From: Bugula neritina
Taxonomy: Eukaryota; Bryozoa; Gymnolaemata; Cheilostomatida; Bugulidae
Reading direction: 5' to 3'
Assembly (NCBI GenBank): GCA_964035545.1
Contig: OZ037767.1
Location: 6,438,207-6,502,206 of the forward strand
DNA: 64,000 nucleotides
Shown: in pieces, positions 1-15,500 of the stretch
Position numbering within the stretch: position 1 is the first letter of the stretch
Layout of the letters: every line of letters begins with the position of its first letter
Position numbers and translations under genes: made by a program
Notes under the pieces: model-generated
Databases searched by the model: none
What the model saw: only the letters and a program-made list of their open reading frames with translations
Told to the model about the DNA's origin: nothing

Positions 1-480
1 TATATTACAATGTATATTTTAATATACGCTAGGCTGAGTAATTAATTTATTTAATGTATTATAACATATACCAGGGTAAGAAAATGCATATCTTTACAAT
101 ATAATTCATGTGGCAACAACTAGAAATAAAAAAACTGATATTTAAGCTGTTATAACAAAACTTGTATGTCAAAGATATTAAAATTAAGTCATATAATGCA
201 ATGAATATTTATAAAAGACTTTTAAGGATATAATATAATATACACTTAAGAGAAGTAGTGGAGAAATTGACATAGCCTAAGTTCTTTAATTTTATTATTA
301 AACTTTGGTTTGGGGCGCAGGCTAAAATTTTTGCAAGAACATGACTTCTTATGCTATATTTATAATCTAGAACACAGACCTTTCTCAATTTCTTCATTAC
401 TGCACCTACCTAGTATAATATATATTTATACAAGAGTAATAATCAGTATAAAATATTAGCAAGTAGGTAGCAATACATAC
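1..480. other. Left-edge intron sequence
   Basis: AT-rich sequence downstream of exon 34. It contains one copy of the 151-bp MITE and no exon that I can support. Confidence 0.5.
251..403. mobile_element. 151-bp MITE family, copy 1
   Basis: The left end GTAGTGGAGAAATTGA and the right end, read in reverse, GTAATGAAGAAATTGAGA form terminal inverted repeats. The interior matches copies at 28441-28591 and 57271-57421. No coding capacity, so a non-autonomous element. Confidence 0.65.
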
Positions 481-558
481 GGTCATCTGTTACTAAGGAC
501 TCTGACATTGTCAAATTAATCAGCTTTCCTGGATCAGGTGTAGTTACTTCTTGCATAT
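481..558 (-). CDS. Secreted gene exon 34 (last exon visible)
   Basis: Acceptor AATGTATAG|AT, donor GACC|GTATGT, phase 1 in and 1 out. It encodes MQEVTTPDPGKLINLTMSES. There is no stop codon in the exon, so the gene continues beyond the left edge. Confidence 0.55.
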
Positions 559-3500
559 CTATACATTAAAACAAGACAAACTATGCCATGTATACTGTAA
601 CATCATTTGTCTCAAGTCTGTTGCTTAACTCAACTATACAGCTAAATAATAAAAGTTGACCTTTTGATTGTTGATATATTTTATCATATTAAAACAGGCC
701 TGCTTAAACTTTAGAGTCTTTTAAACTGCATGTTTCAATGTTTTCCTTTTAATATTACAACGCAGTTTCAATTGAAATAATTTTGCTGTTACTTATATGC
801 TCATTTGTAAATTTAAATAATGTTTTTTTTAGAGTTGGATGGTTTTTTGCTCAATAGAGAAAAAAACTGCAGTAGTTCTAATCTTTAACTATTTAATTCA
901 ATTTTAAAATAAATGCACTGAGAAAAACAAAAACCAAATTTATAAAAAAAATCAATATTCAACCAATAGTTTCATATACACAAAGTGAAGTTTCATAAAA
1001 AGTTAGAGAGAAAAGGCTGTTGATTTAGCAACTAGTCAAGTAAAACTATTTAAACTCTTCCTATACAATATTGAAACTTTGCACACTTTTGCTACCCCAA
1101 GGCTTCTTTGCCAAAACCAGTCTTTCAACATATTACAGCTGGGCACTCTGTGTGAAATAGAATTTAATCAGACCAATAAAATTTTAGTGGGGAGGGGGGC
1201 GGTATAGAAAGCATTAGATAAAAATTAAAAAGCATTCAGAATTTGCAGTATAATCTTAAAGAAAAACACCTAATATACTACTAGTAAAGGCTGTATAAAC
1301 ATACTTGATGTAGTGTTTGAAACACTCTCATTGGTATTTTTGTCTGCATGTGTTGAAGTTGCCATAGTAGTTGGTGTGACTTCTGAAATCTTAGCTGTGC
1401 ATCTACCAACAAAAGAAGCAGTGGGTATTTATAAAACAGCAGCGGTAAAAATCACAAGCTGTTGGAAATGTTTTACGGAATGTTGCTTGCACATTGAGTA
1501 TAAATGTAGCCTAAAATATCAGAACATATTGACATATATGCATGGTACATAAACTGAAATGGATATATAGAAGATTGCATTATAGAATTCTGATAATTCG
1601 TGAAACAACTAGTAGAAAGAGAAGATGTTTTTGATCTAACTAATAGGAATATAGTTAATATCTTATTACAGATATACATGCTGTACAGCTTTTTGTGAGT
1701 TTATTAACCTTTCCATAAACATGCATTTTAACATAAACTATAGTTTGACTTTGAATCAAATAAGATAATAAACTTGCACACAGCAAAGCTAGAAATTTCA
1801 ATATACCTCAAACCAAACAAGAAACAGAGTTGCAAGAAACATATTTGTACTCTGAGTGCACAATATTAAAGGTGAACAAAGCCAGCCTAAATATGCGTGA
1901 CACCTCAGTTTAAGTATGAGTCAGCATCTTTAGTAAGCACCCACCTGTTTCGCTGCTGTTTTCCACTGCTACAGTCACATGACCCCCATTCAGACCAGAT
2001 GTAGCCACATGAGCATTCAGTAGTCACAGTCTGGTTTGTAGTACAGACTTCACTTCCCATGTAGTCAGTTGTATAGTCAAACACAACAGGGAGTACACAA
2101 CTCCTAGTTCTAGTGTATGTACCATTCTCATTACCTATACCACAAGGTGCACATGCACTCCAGCTCTCCCAGGCTGAGTATCTACGACAGAATGAGTATG
2201 AAGAACTGCTAAAGGAATTACTCATTCTATAAATATACAATAAAAATTAAAACTCAACTTATTTGTAATATCAAATATTTGTTAATTTCTCCATTGTTAT
2301 GGTGAAAAATAAAATGATTTGGGTGAATTTTAACTTTGGTTATTTGGTACATTTTGTAACTCAGAAGCAAGTATAATTAGGTAAAGTAGTATATATTAAA
2401 ATCATAAGGCAATGTAACAGTTGCAAAAGGTTGCTTAAAATGTTTCATCAACATGCTAAAAGTTACATTACAAGTTTTTGAAGTATGATTTGCTATCTAT
2501 TCAGTCAAGTGGTGCACCATATCACACCTGGAGGGCACAAGGCTCTGCTGATTTGCATCTAAGAATTGGATAAAAAGTAATACAATACTAGAAACAACAC
2601 GTGATTCAGTGTGCAGTGAAACTACCAAGACTAAAGCAGTTACACTTTCAGTGGGTGAATATACAACGCCGCAGAATGTCACAGAGTTTTAATGATTCTT
2701 CAAAACCTGTAACTTTCTACTTACTGACTGCATTTGCTTTTACAAACATATGGGTTCACATTATTCTTTGAACAGACTCCTTCAATAGGTCTGGGATGGT
2801 GGTAATGACATTCTTCACCAATTCTCCCATACCCTGAGTGACAGTCACACTGATCTACTTTCACTATCTCTGGACATTTACAGGTCTCGTTTGAGGTGGT
2901 CGACTCAATTTCCCCAACTTCACCTACAAACATCAACAGAAGTAAGACATTTTACTTGATACAACAATAATTAATGCTAAATATAATATTGAAATTGTCA
3001 CCTTTTATTTGTTGAAAGAAAATTTTTATATAATTTACTGATGCTTATTGCCTTCTCGTATTGCTTTTATAATAAAATTTCATCCATTGAAGATATTTTA
3101 CTCTGCAGAATTTTCTGTTATTATTGCTTATGAGCAAAATGAGTTACCATACAAAAGCAAAAAAATAATTTGTGATTGTCGGTATAAATGCACAGATAAA
3201 TATCCAACTAGAAGTTACCATTATGTTATACACCCACAGATACACACTAAACAGTACTTACAGATATATGGACCCTCTAAGATGTAGTCCTGACCCTCCC
3301 CTTCAACACAAGTCTTGGCATACTGAAGAACAGTTTTCTTTCCACAGAAACAGTAGTCTGTAGTGCTAGACCAATGGGGACAGGCAGCAAAGCAGCTGCC
3401 CTCCTGCAGCAATAGTGAGAAGAAATAGAGATAGCCGTTGTAATTGTGTCATTTCTTAGACACATTTGGAAACTAAGAAAACTTAAGAGAATGTATTTTT

Positions 3501-6500
3501 GGTGTAAACACTGCTTGTCTCTTCACCATGTTGTGACAATTATTATTTTACTCATTTGGGCTTATCTATTAAAAAAGATGTTTAATTGTCGCTAGTTTGG
3601 GTTTATATTAACCATAGCAATAAATTTAGTAAGAAACTATGCACTGTGTATCTGAGCTTAGCTTACAATGATAAACTACAAAACCCAGATGTTATGAATA
3701 TTCAGCACCGTAAGTATATAGTACCTTAAATATACAGCTTTATTAACTGTAACATTCTCACTAGCTAAAACGGTAACAAAACAAAACTTTTCATCTTTTA
3801 AACAAAATAGATAATTTAATTTTTTGAGAATTTAGATATTAGGATATATTATTAAACTCACCAATACTTCTCTCTTTTCACCCTCAACGCTATAGATCCT
3901 CCCATCTAGACAACTGCAACTGATGTAGATTTCAGGTCTAGTAGTGGTACTAGTACTTGTACTTTCTGTACTAGTACTTTCTGTAGTGGTACTTGATGTG
4001 GTTGTAGTTGTGGTGGTTGTGGTTGTATTTGGAATAGTTGTGGTGGTTGTGGTTGTATTTGGTGTAGTTGTGGTGGTTGTGGTTTTATTTGGTGTAGCTG
4101 TGGTGGTTGTGGTTGTATTTGGTGTAGTTGTGGTATTTGCTGCTATAGCTGGTGTGGTTTTATTTGGTGTGGTTGTAGATGATGTAGTTGTGGTGGTTGT
4201 AATTGGTGTGGTTGTAGTTGTTGTGGTTGATGTAGTGGTTGTTGAGGATGTTGTAGAAGGGGCAGATGATCCGTTAATATGATGAGGTGACAGTGTTTCA
4301 GCTGATGAGTTTGTAATGGTGACTGAATCACCTTTGAATGTGGTGGCAGTAGTAGTGGTGGTAGTAGTGGTAGGGGTGGTGGTAGTAGTGGTAGAGGTGG
4401 TGGTAGTAGTGGTAGAGGTGGTGGTAGTTGTACTCAAACATCCATCAAGCCTCTCCCACTCAACATAGTCTGAACACCAGCTAAACGCAAACAAATTAAA
4501 GATTAGTTTCTACGTATATCAAACGTGTGATCAAAAATGGAAGTAAACTTTCACTGCATTTCCATTACTTCGCATTTTGCTTCACGATGAATTTGTGGTT
4601 GCGGTTTCATTTGAGTCAGCTGTTTCCAGACATCAAATAAAAAATACATTGGCATAATGTGAAGCATGAAAACGTAGTACTTATCCAAACAAACTCTAAT
4701 TAAACAATGATATATATCTAATATCTAATAATTGTATTGTATTCTTTATGAGAGTGTGAAAAGTTATACGATGTTTATGAAACAGAAGTATTGTGGGCGT
4801 GGCCAGGTTAGTGCGAGAACCAACCTGTTGCATACATCCTCCCATCTAGGAGTCGTCTCCACGCCAGTCTGTTAAAAAACAAACATAAAATCAGCAATTG
4901 TCAAAGAAGATATAAAAATCAAGTTATAGGAACATCAGCAATACTGATATCATTTTTATTGTAAATAAACATGCAAATAAAACCATTATAACAAAATGAA
5001 AGAATAGACTTTGGTTTGTCAGAATTGCTGAATCCTAACACAATCACTACATGCTGTATAGTTAGTAGTCCTTACTTTTTACTATTATTTGTTTTAAAAA
5101 ATATCATTAGTCTGTTAGGCCGATACTTAAAAACCAACTGAAGCACATAGGACTTTTGTTACTATAAATAATACCTATTTTACTTTATTAGTTAATTGTT
5201 TTAGACATAAAATGCATGTTATTATAATAAAGGGTAAAAAACCATTAGTCCATTATACATTTTGATACGTAGGATTTGGCTTTTAAGGAAGCAGGTACAA
5301 TGTTGTATGCAGGATTTGCCCTACCTTTACTTGTGAGAAAAGAGATGCAGTCAATAAATGAAGTATAGACAAAAGTATTGGAAACTACTGTACGTCTATT
5401 CTTTCAATTTCATAAGAGCAATTGATATTATGTCAAAGCACTAGGACTAAACTAGATGGAGAGAATAACAGATGATTCTACACGTTGATAAAACTTACAT
5501 AATTCTGCCAAGTGCCCGTTCTATTAGAATGCACCTCCCCAGATGAGCAGTTCACTCGGTAAGAGATGTGAAGACATTCAATGTCACAGTCAGCTTCATT
5601 CATACAGTAGGAGTTGTGTAACTGATAGCCAGGGGTTGAAAGAGGAAAATGGGAGCTTTTGCAGACTCTATGATGGTTCAGACACAAACACAAACTTCTT
5701 TCAACAAAGTAAACTATGAAAGTGAGAGACTATAATAGTAAAAAGTAAGTCTTACATCCTTTTTAATATTATTTTATCACAAATTTATATAAAAAAATGC
5801 CCAAATTATTATATTTACGAATGGACATTGATTAAAGGTATAAACTGATTTCAATATTCACGTAATGTTTTAAAGAAAATCACACCTGGTTTGTGTAGCA
5901 ACCCCAGTGTTACAGCACGGCAGCAGCTCTATTACAGGACATAGTTGTGCACAAACCATGTCGTCAACAAACTCAGTTACATTGGAAAAACTGCTGCCAT
6001 TACAAGAAGAATTTATATACAATAACTGTGTGCCTTCATAAGTAGGGACCTGGCAGTTGTAGTATTCAGTCTACAATAAATACATAACTTTATAAATCCT
6101 AAAATTTCTACAGTGACAAATAGCACATAAATAAAAAGAAATATAGAAACAAGTATTAATACACAAATGAAGTAAATGAGTAAAGAGTTTTAGAAAAGAT
6201 TGAGAATTGAACAGACATACCTGATTTCTGTTGAAGCAATCGCATAATGTCTTGTCATACTGAAAATATGGGCATTCAAATTGCCAACTGCAAGACAATG
6301 TTGACGTTACTAAATTTGTGGTACCAGGATTGCATTCATTTTGCACATTGCTGGGAGGCTACAAGAAACCACCAGGGTAAGCTGACTGCCATTGGATGAT
6401 TCAGAATTCTGATAATGCTACTACTTCATATGACAGTAATGCTACCATTTGCTTTCTAATGAAATTTCTCAAGACTTTTTACATACTATATAATGTTCAA

Positions 6501-9500
6501 GTAATAACGGTTTATGATAATGCAGGCAATATGGAAGGATTCAAATAAAGCTATAGCAAAAGTACACTCATTTCTTAAATCTGAGATTTTCGAAATTATA
6601 ATATAATTAATAGTAATAGGAACCTGAAAAACTAAGCTTTTTACTCTAAAGCTCTGGGCTAATAACGAAATCAGTCAGGTGGAACCTGAAAGCCCTTTAG
6701 CATGATGCCACATTAAGTAGATTTCTCTTGACCACTGTTTAATTTTTAGTGATATAGTTTATATTTTACTTTCCAAGCAGTAGAAAGCAAGAATGCTTTC
6801 AACAGATGCTGTAAGGTAGCTATAGAAACAAAAGTGCTGTAGACGAGCAGTAAAGTTTAATGAAAAGTTCATTGGCTATTTCCGCTCCTGCTGACAATGC
6901 CTTGTGTAGCAGGTAACTGAGACAGCTGATATCTGTCTAATGTGGCTTACTATCAAAACACCCGAGAAACAATGCATTTAATAAATATAATATGAAACAG
7001 CAGACAATGTAAAGTGGCAGCTGAGGAGTACATTACATAATAAGCAGCAGAACAGGTGTCTGATATGGTCAGGGCATCTGTGTAGCAGTTACAGCTCGTC
7101 TGATTGGACCGTACCCAGTGAGAGCACAAATCAGCACAGGTGAATTCTTGAAGGCCAAACAGTGGGTCAGATACATGCTCATAGAACCTTATGGTACACG
7201 AACATGATCGTGAATAAAACCCCTGAAAGTATTGAAAATTGATTACAGCAAAGGCATACATAAAAAGGTTTAAGATTGAGGAGAAGAACTTTGTTGAATT
7301 ATCAATTGATGACTATTCAAACTACATAATAGCTTCAGCTTCAGGAAAATTTACTAATTCAGGCAAAGGCTTTGCTAAATTTAGATAATGAAGTGAGAAA
7401 ATTTAGCTAGCAAATCGTAACTGAGTTACAGCTTTAACTCAAAAGTTCTTTTTGATATAACAAGCAGGGGAGGGTGGGGCTAAATGAACCAAAAATTGCG
7501 TTTTGCCAATCTAAAGACTAGCACCATCTAATTCAATCATATGTTGCTGTCTTTGTCCAATAAAACTAAATGCATAAATATTCTACTCGCTAAGATTGAG
7601 CCATTTATTCCACTGTAAGTTTTTTGGCACAACGCGTAGGGGGCAAGTTGAATCGCCCTGTGTGAAGGTTGAACCAGTGCCATTTATTCTATAATATAAA
7701 TTGTTTTAACTATAATTTGTAGGCTGAAAAACAATTTATTGAAGATTAGCAATAAAAAAACATAAAGAAAATAAAAGTACATTAGCATAAACAAGTGATC
7801 AGTCATTGTAACCATTTAGCATCTCAAAGATAGGTGATACAGAAAATGCTTCAAAACCAAAGCAGTAGTAGCAAACTGGTAAGAGAGCTTTCAAATGTTT
7901 TTTTTTTCTTGTAATTCATCTTTAAACAAGTTATAGATATGAAGTAAGGTCCTCTTATATATGGTATGGTTGAGCATAACCAACTTCTTAGAGGGCTGTT
8001 TGAAGGCTCTCAACCTAACCCCAGATGATTTAAGCTACTGCCTTGCATTACCATATTCATTGCTGTAGTTAAACTTTCCTAATCTGTTTTCCTGTTTGTT
8101 TTCAAGATAAAATTTTGCACTATTCTGAAAATATTTGCAAAATAATTTAAATACACTGTTGGCCTACATTTTTATTTTGTCTAGGACTAAATGGATGTTT
8201 GTATTTATAGTATTTACTATTTGAATTTTTGTGTGCATTGAGCAATCCTCAGAAAAAACTTTTTGTCAAAATGATTTATGTAAATAAAAAACAATATTGT
8301 GAGAATCATTGAATGAATGTATAAAATTATGCAACTAGGGGGCAGCCATGGCCTAGGGGTTAAAGCGATGGCTTAGAAAGTAGACATGAGAACATGGGTT
8401 CCATTCTGGTAAAAGCCATCGGTGATGTTAGGAGGAGCATCCAGTCATAATTGCTCCTGAGCCACATATGGATTATCCATTAGCCACATTTATTTTATAT
8501 GAGCCAAGAAATAAAAATATTGGTTCATTGATAATCATTATTGCTTTCTGTACACATCTATATAAAATTCTTTTTACTATTGTAGATAAATGCTTTCTTA
8601 ATGCTACTATTAATCCAAAATAATATAAACCTAGATGCATAATATCTATTTTATAGAAAAGACAACTTTTCAAAATAAATTCCATGATAGAGCTACCTGG
8701 CTTGACGTGGGGTACAAAGAATATAATATAAAAACTGCGCCTTTTCAACAGATTTAGATTTTAGTGTCAGTTCAATTTTAACATATTTAAAGATTGAATT
8801 CAACTTTGTAAAATTAATTTTCACAGGTAATGAGAAAATATAAACAAACTATAAAAGAAACTTGTAACAGAAAACGACATGGAGGGCCAATGAACTATGA
8901 CAAAATATAATTTCTGGTAGGGTTCAAAACACCTGAAAGTTTTTTGGCTTAAAACAATTACTTTGCATAAGAATATTCCAACAACTGTGATAGAGAGACC
9001 ATGTGCATATAAATAATTTATTATTGCATTTTACTGTAAAAAGATGTCGCATATTTCAGTTAAAGTATTACATAAACCTGTATAATTATTGAGCTTACAT
9101 TTTCAGAAGGGACAAATCCTGGTTCAGTAATCCTAGTCCAATGATGAACACCGTCGCAGTCACAATGATCCAGACAATCTGTTTGTCGGAGAGTTGTCTC
9201 GCCAGAGAGAGACACAGTAGGAAAATTAGAAACACGGTCTGGTGAGTAGCGAAATACTATGGCTATGTACGAGCTACAGGTGTCACATGGTCCTACAGTA
9301 TGAGGACTCAAAGAAATAACATGTAGGATAGCAAGTGCTAATCTGCAAGTCGTAAATTACTTGTCAAGCGCAAAGAAGAAAAACCAAAAATGCATATTTT
9401 CTGTTGAGTACTAAATATAAATCAGCTAGAGAACTAAACCATCGACAACAGTAACGCTATGGCTATGCTAGTGTTTCTTTAGCAAGCTAAATCAAAAAGC

Positions 9501-12500
9501 ATATCATATATAGTAAAAGTTATACTTTAATTTGCAGTTCACTTTATTTTATATTATTATGTGAAGAAACTTTTAAATAATTCTAAAATACTTTTAATAT
9601 AAACAAGTTTTTAAGTTGTTGCTGTTCGTAAACATTTAAAGTAGCACCAACGAAACTCAAAAATCTAAAGTAGTTTGAGTAATATAGACTCGATGCCCAG
9701 TACTACCTAGCCACACAGTTGCTAGTTGTCTGTAGAGAACATAGTAGCATAGCATTTTAAAGTGCCAATTTACTTTCTGTTTTCATTCATGGTACTTATT
9801 ATTAGTGTACACAATATCAATATAAAATATTGATAACTAGAATGGGCAGTTTCTAAGAGGAACAAATCCTAAATAGAAATTTCCCAGCAGTAAAAAAAAT
9901 TTAGAGCTATAAAAATGCAGATGTTTCACTAACACAAGTTGTAAAAACTCTAGAAACTGTCAAATAATGTTCGAATCATGTAATGCTTTACTAAAAGTAA
10001 AGAAACAAGTTTGAATTTTAGCCCTAGCCATTTGAGAGCTATATAAATATATCTAGTTGCAATGGCTTATGTTTTTCCGGCAAGCACCATCAATAGTCCT
10101 CAAATATGCTTTAGGCAAGTTTTGTCAGGACACACAACTATAGGTAAGACAACTACGTAAGTATATTTGTGTACTTACCAGTGCCACCCGGAACAGATGT
10201 AGGAGTTTCAGGTTCATCTATATCAAGTAGCCTCCAACAGTGGACGTATGATGAAGAGAAAGTATAAGATGTCTCGCATATTACTTGGTAAAAGTTTAGA
10301 GGAGAATAGGCAATATCAGTCAGCTGCGCCTGAAATTTGCTTGACGAATCATATCGAAGTAATGGAGAATCTATCCAATCAGATAAGACTAACACTGTAG
10401 CGTGATGATTCCCAGAGCAGATACGTGACACTGGATCAGGTTGATGATTCCTTTGGTATGATACAGTATAACCTAAAACATTTATTGTGAATACATTGTT
10501 TCAACTGAAACAGTTAAATGCAGCCATGAAGCTATGTAACAATAGAGGCATTTCCAGAATTGTCTTAAAGTTGGTGTATTCAATATTGTTTCATATTTTT
10601 ACATTGATGGAATTAGTATCATGCTAGTGATTTATTTTAAATGAATTTCACCCCAAAGCATTGTCGGGTAGTTTGTTAATTGCATTGGATAAAAATAGAA
10701 ACATTTTATATTAGCAGATTTTAATGTATTATATTTTAGGAAGTTGAGATAACGAGTTAAGTTACAGCAAACAGCAGTAAATGAGAATAAAAATATTAAA
10801 TTACTCATAGGTGTGGCAACCCCAGATTATCGAAGCAATAGTAAGTTGGCATGTTAATATACTGTATGAGTCACACACTCGTCACATTCAACTATGAACT
10901 GTGACATTAAAAACAAAATATAACATAACAGAGAATTTTTAAACCAATAACAATTGCTTATCTATATTGCATTACAGTTATATAAAGCTACTGTAGGCTG
11001 ATACAGATAAAGTGTAACATACCACCATCAGTTGACATCAAGGCCATGTTGTTTCGCACGTAGACATCGTGTGAACTTGACATTGTTTCATAAGTTTCAT
11101 CCTTGAAATAATCCGCAACTGGAAAAGATACAAAACTGCTAATAAATCTATGGTTTTAAATGCAATCATATAATATAGTAAAAGTTTTACTTTAATTTGC
11201 AGTTTACTTGAATCTAATATTATTATGGACAATCTTTAAGCAATTCTAAAATATTTTTAATGTAAACAAGTTTATAAGTTGTTACTGTTTGTAGAATATC
11301 TTAAAAGCAATAATTTCAGGAAATTAAAAAGTATACCGATTTACTCAATTGAACTAATTGAGAGTTTATAAATGCGTCAGGTGCTGATACAACTGAATTT
11401 GGTTATCTTCTCATGTAAATTCAGCTGTAGATAAGCAAGTTGTTGAGATATTTCCCAGTGGCTCCTATAGTGTTGGTGTTGTAAGTTAAAAGACTTTGGT
11501 TCAATTCCTGGAGGGAGGGGGCAGTATTTACAGTAAATACTTAGCATTTACAATGAAATACCTACTTAAAGTTGAGAGAAAACCCACAGATAACTCACAT
11601 CTGGGAACTGAGTCTACACACAACGAAGCAGCATGACTCATGAGTATAGGAGGTGTCATCTTGTCATAGAAGAGCATCAGACAGCTCATTTGACCTCTAA
11701 ACCGAAACTCAAATGAGTCGGCAACAAACTGATGAGCTTTCAAGCCAGAGAATGCTTGCCCATAATACATCTGGTCACCTGTTCCATTCCACACACTGAA
11801 ACACAAATCAACAGACCCTGTTCAGAGCTCCCTGATGTCTCCTTCAAAATTAGGAGTTGTGTTCTCCCAAAGTGATTAGGTTGAACCTTTGTATAAAGAG
11901 CAAACTCATTTAAAATTTTAAGTTTGGCTGCTACTTAAAATTTTAATTATGCTAGAATTGTTATTTTAGGAGACATGTACTTTGGTATAAGCACACATAT
12001 TAGTAGTTCAAAAAACTTTTTAAAAATATTACTTTAGAAGATATTTTTGACGGAAATAAACTTGTAAGCATTTTTGTGGTTTTAGTTATTGAGCAATGCT
12101 GATGTGGCACCTCAGCATTGCTCAGCAACCAAAACCACAAAAATGAGTTCAAGTCTATTTTGCTTAACAAATTTCATTTTGGGAGACCACAACCCTTAAT
12201 TGTAAGGGGGGACATTGGGGACCTCTGAAAAGGGTCTATTCGATTTATAATCAAAAGATCATGCTACAGCTTTTTGAGTAAATACTTTGTGAGTAATAAA
12301 AATTACCGAAGTACTGTTTGCTGCTCGTTGGTGGACGCATACACCATATACCAAACATCGGGATCAAGCTCTGGAGTTTTCAGTATCACCGGATTAGAAT
12401 CTTCAGTGACGTTAACTGTCAGCATGTATTTCAGTTTCTACAATAAATTTGTTGGACAATACATATTCACAGTCTAAAGTTGGATTTAAAATCATGTAAA

Positions 12501-15500
12501 TTACTGAAACGAATTCGAGTATAATAGCAGAGAAGTCGCTCAATTGTCACATGTGTCTTGTCATTTCTGTTAGGTTGATTTTACAAACATGCTTGAATTT
12601 TTTAATATTTGCTAAAAAATCAATTACTTACCAAATGAGGGTTTATTTTTCATTTCAAATTTCTTGCATCTTTAGATTTAAAAACAGCATAGTTCATAAT
12701 TCAAAACCTTATTAGTCTGGCAGAACTGGGGGTTAGGTTCGCAATCTCCGATAAAGTTTTTTTCTACTTTGATTATTTATCTTGAGGGTCCAGGTAGATG
12801 TTTCCAGGTGGGTGTGGACCTGCCACCCTTGAGCATTTTGAGAAATCCAAGATGGCCGCCAATTATGAAAAAATCGTAATCTAGTTGGCATAAAGTCTAT
12901 ATTATGTTGCAAAAACAAATTTTTTTTTTGATGATTAAAATAGATGTGCATTTTTAGAATGAATATGTGCCATGCCAGTAAAAAGGAATCAAAGTAAATA
13001 GCCAAGAGACATGTTTCTCAGCTCAAAAATCGGAATTGCTTCAATAAAACATCACATATGGTGCAGAGAAATGATACAAGGTTTTTGAATAACTGTTTGG
13101 ACACTGGACAGATATATAAAGAAAAACATTGCTTATTGCCAGTGAATAGAAAGTGAAAAAAAGATACAGATGCAGCATATTGCTCAGCTAAAGTTAAAAT
13201 TGAACATATATATAATCGTACAAATGCGACAAACTTTCACTCATGTTCATATTAAACACCTTTTTCATTTTTTTCTATCATTAGCATTTGTTAGAAATGT
13301 TAGTTCATTGCAGCACACTCCTGTTACTGCTTCACAAGGGCAGAGCTCTGTGCATGGGATAGATGTACTAGTGAAGTAAATTTGTGTCTGACACCAGGTG
13401 TCACTATTGACGGTAAGTAATCTCACTTAACAATGAGGGTCGGAATAGAATTCCCTTGTGCGGAAAACTAATTAAACTATCTAATACTGTTTGTTGCCAA
13501 ATTATTTGCTAATGTGATTTTAATATTTTCCAGTGACTATTGATTTCTGGTGTTCGGTAACAGTGCTGAAGTGTGATAGGGACACGGCTATGGTTCGCCG
13601 ATTTATATCACAGCAACTGTAGTCAGAGACAGTGACAGAAATCTGATTCCTGATGTTCGAATCGCAGAGACTCGACAGGAATTCCGCAACGCAAGAGAGT
13701 CACTACAGTGGAAAAATGATTTCTGGTGTTCGGTAACAGTGCTGGAGCGTGACAGGGACACGGCTATGGTTCGCCGATTTATATCACAGCAGCTGTAGTC
13801 AGAGACAGTGACAGAAATCAGATTCCTGGGATTTGAATCACCGAGATTCAACAGGAATTGCAGCGCAAGTAATCACCATTGACAAACCTATAGAAACTAA
13901 CCACCACTATTGCCAACTCAATAGCAACCTAATCAAAGAGCAGAGTATTTCGCAAAGAATAAAATTTATTATATTTATAAGAGTCAATTATAAACATTAC
14001 AACAGGCAACAGTCGACTGACTGCTACTAAAAATTACAACTCTATTTATATCCATATTACGGACGTCTTGGAGCACAAAACGGACGTCTTGGGGTACAAC
14101 CAATTATTTACATACAAAAATTTTATAAAACTCAACAAATTTAATATAAAATTAGCATTACAACTTGTATCAACCAATCACAATATATCAAAATTAGTTG
14201 ACCTAGCTTTGAGTTAGTTAAATTATTGCCAGAATGATTTAACTTGCAAGTCCGATAAAAATCACCTTGACCTAGTCTCTATATTCACAATATTGTTATT
14301 GAGGGCCGTCAACTTGGCGCAACGTGTACTGCTCGATGGCTCTAATAATATTTTTTACTACACTAGAATAGCCATATCGTGTTGTTTTGCATGATTGTTG
14401 GCTTCCACAGGAACATTTAATGAATTAGGGCCATTTTACTTTATTTAGTACACATCAGCAGATTATGATCAAACATTTTAAAGTTTGCTCAAAATTCATG
14501 AAAACTTACTAAATGGGGTAATAGAATTTGCTAATTCTATCTATGCCTAACAAAAATGACTGGGAAGAGGTCCTGCAACATTTAAGCGCGGCGTCATTGT
14601 CACACGAGCTAAATATACATTTGTGAATCATCATGGCCTATATAATATCTCAATGTAATAATAAATTAGGAATAGACATAGAAAATCATGCTTAATTGAA
14701 AAAGCCTTAATTATTCAGTTTTATTTGTTAAAATTTTGATAGTTTGAGGCAAAAATCTATATACAATAGCAGCGAAATTGTAAAAAATCGCCAAAAGCTC
14801 GAGTCGTCGAGTGTACACCAAATTAACTAACATGGTCCACTTAATAATACTGTCCGGTATAAGCACAACATCATTTCCTACTCCTTTTGGGAAAAGAGAT
14901 TCTATTAGATTCCCTATCACCTACCAATGTTCTAGTGGGTTTAATGCCGCAGTTTCATATGGCTACCTGGAGGTGTGCTCTGGTGACATTGTCCAATAGC
15001 TTCATCTATAGGAGGCAAAGTACATAAGTTAAAGGCACATCGCAAATAGCATTGCTGACCTTGGTTTCCCAAGCCTTTTGCCTTGTAAATGTCATGGAGG
15101 AGCACTTAGCATAATTGTAGCAACATAGCATAAACTTGGTAGCTTGTATGAATAGTAATCCTGAAAAAAAGCACTAGTGTCACCAAATCACACTTTTCTT
15201 CTACCATTTAGTATGACTCTCTTTCCAATATTTTACATTGTTGCCCCTGAGAGGCCATGGGAAGGCAGCAAATTGTTCATTATAGGGCTTTGTCTCGAAC
15301 TTTCTCACCCAGTACGCTGTGGTCCAGGATGAGTAGCGGTTTTGCAGGGCACCAAGTGCTATCAGAGAGTGTCATCTGATTCTATTGCCAACATCTTCAT
15401 ATGAGAAGCCACATTTCAGTATGCCATCCTTCACTGTATCCATTAACCTTTTTTTGCCCCCCTTCTCTTTCTCTGTATCTTCTTCTCAGCCACATTATAA

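Noticed and set aside
3944-4282. Plus-strand ORF of almost pure Val
   Set aside because: It is the antisense shadow of the Thr-rich mucin exon 29.
11455-11523. Functional tRNA gene
   Set aside because: A- and B-box-like words are present, but no cloverleaf can be drawn by eye.
12845-12865. AAGATGGCCGCC in the transposon TIRs as a YY1 site
   Set aside because: Close to the YY1 core but not exact, and it is simply a conserved part of the TIR.
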